Below the pieces are notes generated by a model, which saw nothing but the letters and a program-made list of their open reading frames with translations, was not told the DNA's origin and made no database searches. Position numbers and translations under genes: made by a program. This document shows positions 1 to 8,066 of a stretch of 64,000 bases of DNA, piece by piece (position 1 is the stretch's first letter; each line of letters opens with the position of its first letter). The stretch comes from Novosphingobium sp. RL4 (lineage in GTDB: Bacteria > Pseudomonadota > Alphaproteobacteria > Sphingomonadales > Sphingomonadaceae): contig NZ_CP141944.1 in the NCBI RefSeq assembly GCF_035658495.1, positions 1,328,001-1,392,000 of the forward strand. Direction: 5' to 3'.

Positions 1-189
1 CGCGGGCTTGCGCATATGCTGGTCGAGATGCCGTTCGGACCGTTTCCCATGGCACTCGGCGTGATTTACGACGATCCCGCGCCGACTTTCGAAAGCGCCG
101 TGATCGCGGAGCGGGAGGGCCTGATCGCCGGAAAGTCCGCAGACCTTGGCAAATTGCTCGCGCGCGGCCAGACTTGGACGGTTTCCTGA
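1..189 (+). CDS. 2-oxoacid:ferredoxin oxidoreductase, beta subunit (C-terminal end only)
   Basis: Only the last 62 codons are present; the gene enters from the left edge and stops at TGA 187-189. The segment HMLVEMPFGPFPMALGVIYD followed by PTFESAV resembles the tail of thiamine-diphosphate-binding beta subunits (KorB/PorB type), in which a His-Met-Leu stretch leads into a proline-rich 'F-P-x-x-L-G-V' element. The end 'DLGKLLARGQTWTV' is also typical of this family in Proteobacteria. The enzyme oxidatively decarboxylates a 2-oxoacid, usually 2-oxoglutarate, to the acyl-CoA while reducing ferredoxin. The alpha subunit and the catalytic ThDP motif would lie to the left of the window, so substrate specificity cannot be judged. 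The next gene begins about 25 bases downstream on the same strand. Confidence 0.7.
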   Translation, partial: RGLAHMLVEMPFGPFPMALGVIYDDPAPTFESAVIAEREGLIAGKSADLGKLLARGQTWTVS

Positions 190-213
190 TCCACGTTCTC
201 GAGGTCGCGTTTT

Positions 214-1158
214 CTGGACAATATCACTCACAGCCTTGTCGGCTGGGCGCTGGCGGAGACCGGTCTCATGCGGCGGAGCCGCAAGGGGCTGGCGGCCTGC
301 GTGCTGGCGGCGAACATGCCGGATATCGACGTATTCTTCGGCTGGTCTTCCTGGGCACCGCTGGCGATGCACCGGGGCTTCACTCATGGCCTCGTCGGCG
401 GCGTGCTGCTCATGCCGCCTCTGCTCGCGGCGCTGCTCTGGCTGTTCGACCGCTGGCAGGCGAAGCGCGGCAAGGTGTTCGCACGCGGGCCTCGGATGCA
501 CTTCGGCTGGCTGGTGACACTATGCTACCTCGGCGCGCTGACCCATCCCCTGCTGGACCTCCAGAACGTCTATGCGGTCCAGTTGTTCTCGCCGATGAGC
601 GGGGCGTGGTTCCATACCGACGGGCTGTTCATCATCGACCCGTGGGTCTGGATCGTGCTGGGGCTGGGCATCTGGCGCAGAAGGCGATCCGGCAGCGCCG
701 TGCCCGCGATTGCCTCGCTGCTGGTCGTCCTGGCCTATATCGCCGCGAACATCGGCATCGCCCGGCTGGCCTATGAGGCGCCCGGTGTCAGGGCGGATCG
801 GATATTCGCCGGGCCGGAGCCGCTGGCGTTCTGGCGCCGCGAAGTGATCTGGCGGGAGGGCGGCATGATCGGGAAAGGCAGATACGACCTGTTGCGCAAG
901 GCGGACGCCCTGATTTCGCGCGAACCGTTGCGGCCGGACAACATGGCCGATCCGCTGGTTCGCCGCGCTGCCGCGGCGAATCTCGAGGTCGCGCGGTTTC
1001 TGGCATGGTCGAACCTGCCGATGGCCGGGATCGAGCGACGGGGCTGCACCGCCCGCGTGACCTTCCGCGACGCGCGTTTCGAGGGGCCGCGTTTCGAGAA
1101 CAGTTTCTCCGCCTCGGCGGAAGTTCCTACGGACGGTCCCGGTTGTCCGGGTCGGTGA
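214..1158 (+). CDS. Membrane-bound metal-dependent hydrolase (YdjM/DUF457 family)
   Basis: About 314 residues. The N terminus reads (M)DNITHSLVGWAL, then ANMPDIDV near residue 40 and HRGFTHGL near residue 60; these His/Asp motifs are the metal-binding signature of the inner-membrane YdjM-like hydrolases. Four or five hydrophobic segments lie in the first 190 residues and the C-terminal 110 residues are soluble. I place the start at CTG 214 because the conserved DNITHS motif lies immediately after it and a GAGG element sits 9 bases upstream. The first ATG (268) would cut off the motif and its histidine. The 3' end overlaps the convergent PAP2 gene by 32 bases. The physiological substrate of the family is unknown. 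Family assignment is firm; the non-ATG start is an inference. Confidence 0.75.
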   Translation: MDNITHSLVGWALAETGLMRRSRKGLAACVLAANMPDIDVFFGWSSWAPLAMHRGFTHGLVGGVLLMPPLLAALLWLFDRWQAKRGKVFARGPRMHFGWLVTLCYLGALTHPLLDLQNVYAVQLFSPMSGAWFHTDGLFIIDPWVWIVLGLGIWRRRRSGSAVPAIASLLVVLAYIAANIGIARLAYEAPGVRADRIFAGPEPLAFWRREVIWREGGMIGKGRYDLLRKADALISREPLRPDNMADPLVRRAAAANLEVARFLAWSNLPMAGIERRGCTARVTFRDARFEGPRFENSFSASAEVPTDGPGCPGR

Positions 1159-1855
1159 ACTCGTCCGCGGCGTGAACCATGGTCTGCGCGGGATGGTAGA
1201 GCAGGGCGCTGGCAAGGAACGACCAGCCCGCTCCGCCCAGCCAGCCCGCCATGACGTCGCTCGGCCAGTGGACGCCCAGCCAGACGCGGCTCCATGCAAC
1301 GGCAAGGCTGAGCGCCATGGCCGCGGCAACCAGCGTATGGCGAACGCTTGCACGGGGGCTCAGCGCTGCGAAGGCGAGAGCCAGGGCGATGTAGGTGGAG
1401 GCGGCGTTGAAGCTGTGCCCGCTCGGGAAGCTGGCGCCGCCCGCTTCGGTGAGACGAAGCAGGATTTCGGGGCGCGGGCGGCCGAACAGTGCCTTGAACC
1501 CGATGTTGACGAGGCTGGCGCTCAGCACCGTCAGCGCCAGCAGCACCGCCTCGCGGCGGCAGCGCAGCCAGAACAGGGCGACGACCGCGCAGATCGTGTA
1601 GAGCTTGAGCTGGAGAAAGCCGCCCATCGCGGTCAGGTCGCGAACCCATTCCAGCAGCCATGTGGGGCCGAGCGGCCTCAGGTCCTCGGTGCGCCAGAAC
1701 AGCAGGCCGATCCGGTCGAACTGCGCGGTTCGGCCGGTCGGCACGGCCCAGGCGAACAGGGCAAAGGTGGACCAGCAGGCAAGCGCCGCGATCAGCGCCT
1801 TGCGCGGGTCGATCCGGTGACGCGGAGCGATCGTTCTTTCGGAAGACAGGGTCAT
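1127..1855 (-). CDS. PAP2-family membrane phosphatase
   Basis: A 242-residue integral membrane protein carrying the three-part type-2 phosphatidic acid phosphatase signature: K-x6-RP as KALFGRPRP near residue 107, PSGH as SFPSGHSFNA near 126, and SR-x5-H-x3-D as SRVWLGVHWPSD near 182. In this family the two histidines and the aspartate form the phosphoryl-transfer site, which acts on lipid phosphates such as undecaprenyl diphosphate or phosphatidic acid on the periplasmic face. Five to six hydrophobic helices are evident. The start codon lies 17 bases from that of the divergent photolyase gene, so the two promoters must overlap the coding ends. The 3' end overlaps the preceding plus-strand hydrolase. 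The exact lipid substrate cannot be told from sequence. Confidence 0.9.
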   Translation of the reverse strand: MTLSSERTIAPRHRIDPRKALIAALACWSTFALFAWAVPTGRTAQFDRIGLLFWRTEDLRPLGPTWLLEWVRDLTAMGGFLQLKLYTICAVVALFWLRCRREAVLLALTVLSASLVNIGFKALFGRPRPEILLRLTEAGGASFPSGHSFNAASTYIALALAFAALSPRASVRHTLVAAAMALSLAVAWSRVWLGVHWPSDVMAGWLGGAGWSFLASALLYHPAQTMVHAADEFTDPDNRDRP

Positions 1856-1872
1856 TGGCCTAGGGAACGCCC

Positions 1873-3273
1873 ATGAGTGATACGCGTTCCGGCTCCATGA
1901 AATCCCCCGTCATCGTCTGGCTGCGGCGCGACCTGCGCCTCTCGGACCAGCCTGCCATCGCCGAAGCCGCCAGCCAAGGGGCCGTTATCCCGGTCTACGT
2001 TCTCGATGACGAGACCCCCAGGCATCGCCGGATGGGAGCGGCTTCGCGCTGGTGGCTGCATCACTCGCTGGAAAGCCTTGATGCAGCCCTGCGTGAAAAG
2101 GGATCGCGCCTTGTCCTGCGCAAGGGGCGCAGCGAGGATGTGCTGGCCGAAATCGCGCGGGAAACCGGCGCCACCGCGGTTCACGCGCTGCACCATTACG
2201 AGCCCTGGTGGCGCAACGCCGAAAAGGCGGTAGCCAAGGCGATCGACCTCCATCTCCACCACGGCAATTATCTGGTTCCGCCCGGCGCGGTGACGAACGG
2301 TTCCGGGCGGCCTTACAAGATCTACACGCCGTTCTGGCGGGCGCTGCACGAACGCCTGCCGCCGGTGGAGCCGCATCCCCGTCCGCATCGGCTCGAAGCG
2401 CCGGACGAATGGCCCGCGTCGGACCGTCTGGCGGACTGGAACCTGCTGCCGGCGAAGCCCGATTGGGCGGGCGGCATGCGGGACATGTGGGAGCCGGGAG
2501 AGCACGGTGCGCACAAGCGGCTGGATGCCTTCCGGGAAGAAGCCGCAGCTTACGAGGCGCAGCGCAACCTTCCTTCGGTCGAAGGCACCTCCTTCCTTTC
2601 CCCGCACCTCCATTTCGGCGAGATCTCGCCGGGGCAGGTGTGGCACGCGGTCGCCGGAGCGGGCGGTTCCGTGGAAACCTTTCTCGGCGAACTGGGCTGG
2701 CGCGACTATGCGCAGAACGTGATCCTGCAACTGCCCGAATATGGCAGTCGCCCGGCGAAGGAGGACTTCGCCCACTTGCACTGGCGCACCGGCAAGGGGG
2801 CCGAATCGGACCTTCGCGCATGGCAGCGGGGCAGGACCGGCTATCCCATCGTCGATGCCGGAATGCGGCAGCTCTGGCACACCGGCTGGATGCACAACCG
2901 CGTCCGGATGATCGCGGCCAGCTTCCTCATCAAGCACCTCCTGATCGACTGGCGCGAAGGCGAGCAGTGGTTCTGGGATACGCTGGTGGACGCCGATTAC
3001 GGGTCCAATGCGGTGAACTGGCAGTGGTCCGCAGGGTCCGGCGTCGACGCGCAGATGTTCGTGCGGATCATGGCGCCCCTCTCGCAGTCGGAGAAGTTCG
3101 ACGCGGCGGCCTACATTCGGGAATGGGTACCGGAACTCAAGGACCTGTCCGATCAGGATATCCACGATCCGCCCGCCGGCCGGCGCCCGGCAGGCTATCC
3201 CGCAAAGCTGGTCGAGCACCGCGACGGACGGGAGCGTGCGTTGGCCGCTTGGGCCCGTTCGAAAGGCAATTGA
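1873..3273 (+). CDS. phrB: Deoxyribodipyrimidine photolyase
   Basis: 466 residues, full length for a class I CPD photolyase or cryptochrome. The N-terminal Rossmann-like antenna domain starts VIVWLRRDLRLSDQPA. The C-terminal helical FAD domain holds SFLSPHLHFGEISPGQVWHA (about 238-257), GRTGYPIVDAGMRQLWHTGW (about 318-337), HNRVRM and DYGSNAVNWQWSAGSG. These contain the conserved Asn/Arg/Asp residues around flavin and the tryptophans of the electron-transfer chain. The enzyme would repair UV cyclobutane pyrimidine dimers using blue light. ATG 1873 gives MSDTRSGS before the domain; ATG 1909, giving MKSPVIVWL, is a possible shorter start. The gene is divergent from the PAP2 gene and is followed 52 bases later by the CFA synthase-type gene. 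No LexA box precedes it. Confidence 0.93.
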   Translation: MSDTRSGSMKSPVIVWLRRDLRLSDQPAIAEAASQGAVIPVYVLDDETPRHRRMGAASRWWLHHSLESLDAALREKGSRLVLRKGRSEDVLAEIARETGATAVHALHHYEPWWRNAEKAVAKAIDLHLHHGNYLVPPGAVTNGSGRPYKIYTPFWRALHERLPPVEPHPRPHRLEAPDEWPASDRLADWNLLPAKPDWAGGMRDMWEPGEHGAHKRLDAFREEAAAYEAQRNLPSVEGTSFLSPHLHFGEISPGQVWHAVAGAGGSVETFLGELGWRDYAQNVILQLPEYGSRPAKEDFAHLHWRTGKGAESDLRAWQRGRTGYPIVDAGMRQLWHTGWMHNRVRMIAASFLIKHLLIDWREGEQWFWDTLVDADYGSNAVNWQWSAGSGVDAQMFVRIMAPLSQSEKFDAAAYIREWVPELKDLSDQDIHDPPAGRRPAGYPAKLVEHRDGRERALAAWARSKGN

Positions 3274-3325
3274 TGGCACGACCTAAGCAATTGCCCGTGG
3301 CCATTTTCCGGATAATATCGGCAGC

Positions 3326-4633
3326 ATGAACGCACATGCGCCAGGCAGGGGTGAGGAACTGGTCGAGGGCGGCCGGTCCATCGGTGTCGGTCCTCAATGG
3401 CTGGCCAGGCTCTGGTCGGGCGGGGTGGACAAAGTGCTGGACCGGATCGACCGGGGGCTGGAGCGCGGGGCCATCGAGGCCACGCTTCCCGGCGGCGAAA
3501 CGCGTCTGCTCGGCGGCCGGGCCCCGGGATTCGAGGCCGCCGTGGAAATCCGGAGCTGGCGCGCCTTGCTGCGCCTCGCCACGGCAGGTTCGGTCGGCTG
3601 GTACCAGGCCTGGGAGGCGGGTGAATGGGACAGCGCGGACCCGGTGCCGATCTTCGCGCTTTTCATGGACAATGCCACCAGCCTCGGCGACGTGGGACGC
3701 GCCCATGGCCCGTGGCGCGCGGCGGCGCGCTTCGTGCACTGGCTCCACCGCAACACCCGCGCGGGCGCACTGCGCAACATCCACGCCCATTACGACCTCG
3801 GCAACGACTTCTACGAGCAGTGGCTGGGCGAAACGATGCTCTATTCGAGCGGCATCTACCCGAAGCCGGGAAGCGGCCCGAATGCGCTGAGCCAGTTCGT
3901 CAGCGAACTCGACATGGCGCAGTCCAACAAGATCGGCGCGATTGCCCACCGGCTGGCATTGCCGGCGGGCGGCCGGGCGCTGGAAATCGGCTGCGGCTGG
4001 GGCACGCTTTCCGCCTTCCTGGCCGAAACCGAGGGTGCCCATGTCGATGCCATCAGCCTTTCCGAAGAGCAGCTCGCTTACGCGCGCCAGCGTTGGAGCG
4101 GCAGGATCGAGGCAAGCGGCGGCCGGGTGGATTTTCGCAAGCAGGATTACCGGGACGTTGCGGGCAGGTATGACGCGATTGCCTCGGTCGAGATGGTCGA
4201 GGCGGTCGGGCGCCGGTTCTGGCCCGATTTCCTGGACTGCGTGGCCCGAAACCTGAAACCCGGCGGCAGGGCGGCGATCCAGTACATCGTCATTCGGGAC
4301 GATCTCTTCGAGGCTTACGCCCGAAGCGCGGACTTCATCCAGACCTTCATCTTTCCGGGCGGCCTGCTGATCCACGAACCGGAATTCCGCCGCCTGGCCG
4401 AGGAACGGGGGCTGGCGTGGGAAGACCGGCAGGGCTTCGGGCTCGACTATGCCCGCACGCTTTACGAATGGCGTCGTAATTTCGACGCAGCGGTAGAAGA
4501 GGGGCGGTTGCCGGTGGGATTCGACGAACGTTTCGTCCGGCTCTGGCGGTTCTATCTGATGTATTGCGAAGGCGGCTTCATGGGCGGCGGCATCGACGTG
4601 GCGCAAGTGACGCTGGTGAAGACTGCAACCTAG
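3326..4633 (+). CDS. Cyclopropane-fatty-acyl-phospholipid synthase family methyltransferase
   Basis: 435 residues. The N-terminal 130 residues form the lipid-binding region. They are followed by HYDLGNDFYEQWLG and LYSSGIYP, which are hallmark motifs of CFA and mycolic-acid-type methyltransferases. The SAM-binding motif I is LEIGCGWGTLSAFL near residue 218. Further conserved elements are QDYRDV, ASVEMVEAVG and FIFPGGLL. The predicted reaction is transfer of a methylene from S-adenosylmethionine to the double bond of unsaturated membrane phospholipid acyl chains. The length is slightly above the E. coli enzyme (382), as is common for the alphaproteobacterial paralogues. It probably shares a transcript with the photolyase 52 bases upstream. 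A close relative with another lipid methylation role is possible. Confidence 0.87.
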   Translation: MNAHAPGRGEELVEGGRSIGVGPQWLARLWSGGVDKVLDRIDRGLERGAIEATLPGGETRLLGGRAPGFEAAVEIRSWRALLRLATAGSVGWYQAWEAGEWDSADPVPIFALFMDNATSLGDVGRAHGPWRAAARFVHWLHRNTRAGALRNIHAHYDLGNDFYEQWLGETMLYSSGIYPKPGSGPNALSQFVSELDMAQSNKIGAIAHRLALPAGGRALEIGCGWGTLSAFLAETEGAHVDAISLSEEQLAYARQRWSGRIEASGGRVDFRKQDYRDVAGRYDAIASVEMVEAVGRRFWPDFLDCVARNLKPGGRAAIQYIVIRDDLFEAYARSADFIQTFIFPGGLLIHEPEFRRLAEERGLAWEDRQGFGLDYARTLYEWRRNFDAAVEEGRLPVGFDERFVRLWRFYLMYCEGGFMGGGIDVAQVTLVKTAT

Positions 4634-4724
4634 GCCGCCTGGACGAATTCCCAGCCTGAATCGACTTTCGCTATGGGGTAGACACGTAAACTGGCTGAAC
4701 GGCAGGCAAGGGTGGTTAGCTGCC

Positions 4725-5006
4725 TTAGGGCTCGATAGCGAACGAAGCGATCCCCACGAAGACAGAGAGCAGAGACCATGGGACAAGGCAAAGGCCTGTG
4801 ATCACTCGCCTACGAGTATCTCGGTTGAACGCGTAAGAGACGGCGAACGGGATGCCAAGCGCCCATAGCATGTTCCATCGCGACCAGAAGCTAGACTCAT
4901 TCACCAGCAGCAGCGCGGCACAAACCAGCAGGGCCACTGCCGCCAATTGAGCGAAGAGGCGACCGATGAACAAAGCGTCGGTTCTGATGATCGATGTGAC
5001 TTCCAT
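4725..5006 (-). CDS. Small membrane protein of unknown function
   Basis: 93 residues with an ATG start. Hydrophobic stretches at about 15-35 (LFAQLAAVALLVCAALLL), 45-58 and 70-88 suggest three transmembrane helices separated by an Arg-rich loop, NRDTRRR, near residue 62. No family is recognised. Base composition is visibly less GC-rich than the neighbouring CFA and SDR genes, which may mean recent acquisition. There is no convincing Shine-Dalgarno sequence. The gene stands alone between convergent cfa and the PilZ gene. The 181 bases from 5007 to 5187 hold nothing I can identify. Confidence 0.5.
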   Translation of the reverse strand: MEVTSIIRTDALFIGRLFAQLAAVALLVCAALLLVNESSFWSRWNMLWALGIPFAVSYAFNRDTRRRVITGLCLVPWSLLSVFVGIASFAIEP

Positions 5007-5187
5007 CCAGCCATGCTAACTGCAAGGCCGAACGGCTGCAAAGGGGCGTGTCCGGAATGGCGGGTTTCAGACAAATTTTCCAGATAGCCGCCGCTGTGGG
5101 TCCTCGAATTCGTTTACGCCGCCTGGGCTGCGTGAAAAGTCTCCAGGTGCCGTCCGCCTGCTGGATCGCGGGCAGGGCTATCGCCGG

Positions 5188-5526
5188 TCAGTATCCGCTA
5201 CCGCGCCAGCGGTTCATCACGGCTTCGAGAATGATGGGGTTGAGCAATTGCTCGAAGGCGCAGCCGACCAGACCGTCTTCCCACCAGATCACGCGGGCAG
5301 GCAAGGCCTCCATGCCCGGCAGCGTCAGCCAGCAATAGGTACCGGCATGGATACGGCTGATCGCCGTGGCCGAGAACCCGGAAAGCGAAAGGTCGCGGAC
5401 CGCGGTCTGGAAGCCTTTGGTTCCGGATGCGCGGAAGCCGGCAGGAATGGAGATGCGCTGGCGAATGGCACTGCGATCTTCCTGCGCGGCCAGTTCGTAA
5501 ATGTCCTGCGGGGATTTCGTCGTCAT
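5188..5526 (-). CDS. PilZ domain protein (putative c-di-GMP effector)
   Basis: 112 residues from ATG 5526 (MTTKSPQDIY). The PilZ c-di-GMP pattern is recognisable: an arginine-rich RSAIRQRI segment in the N-terminal third, then AVRDLSLSGFSATA, which matches the D-x-S-x-x-G motif. A beta-rich core follows with CWLTLPGMEALPARVIW and GLVGCAFEQLL. Single-domain PilZ proteins bind cyclic di-GMP and modulate motility or surface polysaccharide through partner proteins, but no partner is evident here. An upstream TTG at 5574 would lengthen the protein, but it falls inside a strong stem-loop (5543-5577), so I prefer the ATG. The gene lies downstream of purF and the SDR gene on the same strand, separated from them by that stem-loop. 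Confidence 0.75.
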   Translation of the reverse strand: MTTKSPQDIYELAAQEDRSAIRQRISIPAGFRASGTKGFQTAVRDLSLSGFSATAISRIHAGTYCWLTLPGMEALPARVIWWEDGLVGCAFEQLLNPIILEAVMNRWRGSGY

Positions 5527-5542
5527 GTTCCCGAGACCCGTA

Positions 5543-5577
5543 CCCTTGAATGGCGCAGGAGGTGCGCCGTTCAAGGG
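5543..5577 (-). terminator. Stem-loop between SDR and PilZ genes
   Basis: Inverted repeat with 15-base arms (5543-5557 and 5563-5577, one mismatch) around a 5-base loop. It starts 30 bases after the stop codon of the minus-strand SDR gene and ends 17 bases before the preferred PilZ start. There is no uridine tract on the minus strand, so it may be a processing or stabilising stem rather than an intrinsic terminator. Confidence 0.5.
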
Positions 5578-5606
5578 CAGGAAATCAGGAAAGGGTTACC
5601 GCGCGG

Positions 5607-6338
5607 TTAATTCGCGGCGGCAACGGTTTCGCGGTGGCCGGTTTCGAAGGGTTCGCCAAGAAGCGAAACCACCCGTTCCGCAACGACTTCCGGCGGCTTC
5701 ACCGAAGCCGGTGCCTCGCCGGGGTAGGCGCGGGCGCGCATGGCGGTGCGGGTGGCGCCGGGATTGACCACGGCGACACGCAGCTTCGCGATATTGCGGG
5801 TTTCGTCCGCATAGCAGTCCAGCAGGACCTCGAAAGCGGCCTTGGTCGCGGCATAGGCGCCCCAGAAGGCGCGCGGCGCGGTCGCGACCGTGGAGGTCAT
5901 GCCGATGACGCGGGCGTCGCTGCTCAGGCGCAGGAGCGGATCGAAGTTGGCGATCAGCGCCTGCGTGGCGAGCACGTTGGTGGTGAGCGCCTTGTTGAAG
6001 GCGCGCTGGTCGATATCGGCCACGCTCGTCAGCTCGGGCAGGACCGCGGCATTGACGACGAGTATGTCGAGCTTGCCCCAGCGCTGCGAGACCGCCGTTG
6101 CAAGGCGGGCGATCCCGTCCGATTCGACGAGGTCCACCGGCGCGATCGTGGCCGAGCCGCCGGCCTCGAAGATCTGGTCCTCGATGGCCTCGAGCGCCTT
6201 GGTGTCACGGCCTGTCAGCAGGACATGCGCACCGGCTTCGGCCAGGGCGAGCGCGGTGGCCGCGCCGATCCCCCGGCTGGAGCCGGTGACAAGCGCGACC
6301 TGACCTTCGAAAGGCTTTCCGCCGGTACCGTCGCTCAC
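5607..6338 (-). CDS. Short-chain dehydrogenase/reductase
   Basis: 243 residues with the classical SDR layout: the nucleotide-binding motif TGSSRGIG at about 19-26, NAAVLPE near 95, and the catalytic YAATK near 157 with an upstream serine in MTSTVA. A further family element is VNPGATRTAM. An arginine after the first beta strand suggests NADP(H), which is an inference. The substrate is not predictable. The start codon overlaps the purF stop codon as ATGA (6335-6338), so translation is probably coupled to purF. Distantly similar SDR genes sit beside purF in other sphingomonads. Confidence 0.87.
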   Translation of the reverse strand: MSDGTGGKPFEGQVALVTGSSRGIGAATALALAEAGAHVLLTGRDTKALEAIEDQIFEAGGSATIAPVDLVESDGIARLATAVSQRWGKLDILVVNAAVLPELTSVADIDQRAFNKALTTNVLATQALIANFDPLLRLSSDARVIGMTSTVATAPRAFWGAYAATKAAFEVLLDCYADETRNIAKLRVAVVNPGATRTAMRARAYPGEAPASVKPPEVVAERVVSLLGEPFETGHRETVAAAN

Positions 6339-7783
6339 GCTGCGTTGAGCTCCCCGGCGAACCGGTCGGCGAAGTCCGTCAGCTTGGTGGGGTATTCGCC
6401 CGAGAAGCAGGCGTCACAGAACTGCGGGCGCTTCTTGTTGCGCTTTTCCTCACCCACCGCGCGGTAGAGACCGTCGATCGAGACGAATGCGAGGCTGTCG
6501 GCCTTGATGAAGTCCGCCATGGCCTGGATGTCCATGTTGGCGGCCAGCAGCTTCGAACGCTCCGGCGTATCCACGCCGTAGAAGCACGAATGCTCGGTCG
6601 GCGGGCTGGCGATGCGCATGTGCACTTCGGCGGCGCCTGCGTCGCGCATCATTTCCACGATCTTCATCGAGGTGGTGCCGCGCACGATCGAATCGTCGAT
6701 CAGGATGATCTTCTTGCCTTCGACGATGGCGCGGTTGGCGTTGTGCTTGCGCTTCACGTCCGCATGGCGGGCCGCGTCACCCGGCTGGATGAAGGTGCGG
6801 CCGACATAGTGCGAGCGGATGATCCCCAGTTCGAAGGGAATGCCCGATTGCTGGGCATAGCCGATCGCGGCAGGCACGCCGCTGTCGGGAACCGGGATCA
6901 CGACATCGGCCGGGGCCGGCGCTTCCTTGGCCAGTTCCATGCCGATCTGCTTGCGCACCTGATAGACCGAGCGGCCGTCCATCACCGAATCGGGTCGGCT
7001 GAAATAGACGTGCTCGAAGATGCAGGGGCGCGGAGCCGGATTGCCGAAGGGGCGGTGGCTGGAGATCGTGCCCTTGTGATCGACCTGGACCAGTTCGCCC
7101 GGCTCGATCGAGCGGATGAACTCGGCGCCGATCACGTCGAAGGCCACGGTTTCCGAAGCGAAGACGGTGGCGTCGCCGATACGGCCCATGACCAGCGGGC
7201 GGATGCCCAGCGGATCGCGGCAGGCAATCATGCCCTCTGCGGTCATGCAGATCAGCGAATAGGCGCCTTCCACCATGCGCAGCGCGTCAACGAAACGGTC
7301 GAGCAGGGTGGGGTAGCGGCTGGTCGCGACGAGGTGAATGATGACCTCGGTGTCGGAGGTCGACTGGAAGATCGAACCCTTCGACACGAGATCGCGCTTC
7401 AGCGTCATCGCGTTGGAAATGTTGCCGTTATGCGCAATGGAGAATCCGCCGGCGGCGAGGTCCGCGAAGAGCGGCTGCACGTTGCGCAGGCCCGACCCCC
7501 CGGTCGTCGCATAGCGGACATGGCCGGAAGCCATGGTGCCGGGCAGGGTATCCAGCTCGCGCTGGGAGAAGACCTGGGCGACGTGCCCAAGCCCGCGGTG
7601 GGAATGGAATTCCGCCCCGCTGAAGCTGGTTATGCCCACGGCCTCCTGGCCGCGGTGCTGCAGGGAATGGAGCCCGGCCGCAGCGATGTTCGCTGCGTCC
7701 TTGGAACCGATTACGCCGAAAACGCCGCACTCTTCGCGCAGCTTGTCCCCATCGGCGTCTCGAAAGGGATGTGTCATGTTCAT
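6335..7783 (-). CDS. purF: Amidophosphoribosyltransferase
   Basis: This is the first committed enzyme of purine synthesis, converting PRPP and glutamine to 5-phosphoribosylamine. From ATG 7783 the protein has 482 residues. An 18-residue propeptide precedes Cys19 in REECGVFGVIG, which becomes the N-terminal nucleophile of the glutaminase domain. The glutaminase half contains HNGNISNA and SDTEV. The phosphoribosyltransferase half has VIPVPDSGVPAAIGYA and the PRPP loop IILIDDSIVRGTTS near 340-353. Four cysteines near the C terminus and in GECGVFG-like context could ligate an iron-sulfur cluster, as in the Bacillus-type enzyme. A second in-frame ATG lies at 7777. It overlaps the downstream SDR gene by four bases and is divergent from the LolC/E gene, with about 280 bases between the starts. 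Confidence 0.95.
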   Translation of the reverse strand: MNMTHPFRDADGDKLREECGVFGVIGSKDAANIAAAGLHSLQHRGQEAVGITSFSGAEFHSHRGLGHVAQVFSQRELDTLPGTMASGHVRYATTGGSGLRNVQPLFADLAAGGFSIAHNGNISNAMTLKRDLVSKGSIFQSTSDTEVIIHLVATSRYPTLLDRFVDALRMVEGAYSLICMTAEGMIACRDPLGIRPLVMGRIGDATVFASETVAFDVIGAEFIRSIEPGELVQVDHKGTISSHRPFGNPAPRPCIFEHVYFSRPDSVMDGRSVYQVRKQIGMELAKEAPAPADVVIPVPDSGVPAAIGYAQQSGIPFELGIIRSHYVGRTFIQPGDAARHADVKRKHNANRAIVEGKKIILIDDSIVRGTTSMKIVEMMRDAGAAEVHMRIASPPTEHSCFYGVDTPERSKLLAANMDIQAMADFIKADSLAFVSIDGLYRAVGEEKRNKKRPQFCDACFSGEYPTKLTDFADRFAGELNAA

Positions 7784-8066
7784 GGATGTCGTCCGGGCTG
7801 CTGGCGCGCCAAAATCGCCCGCGCATTTGGAGCGTGTTGGCTTCAAATGCAAGGCCCTCGACAGGATATGGCCAAGGTGGCGGCGTTGCGCGCTTTTCGT
7901 GACTGCATAATGACGGCGGGCAGGGAGCCGAATCGGCCAGCGTTCGTTTCTGCCGGAATGCCGGATCCGTTCATCGCAGCGTCACCGGCATTCGCCGATC
8001 AGCTTGCCAGCTTTCAGACATATGCTTAATGCCGGGCCATCTGCCCGATCACAGACGGACCGTCGC

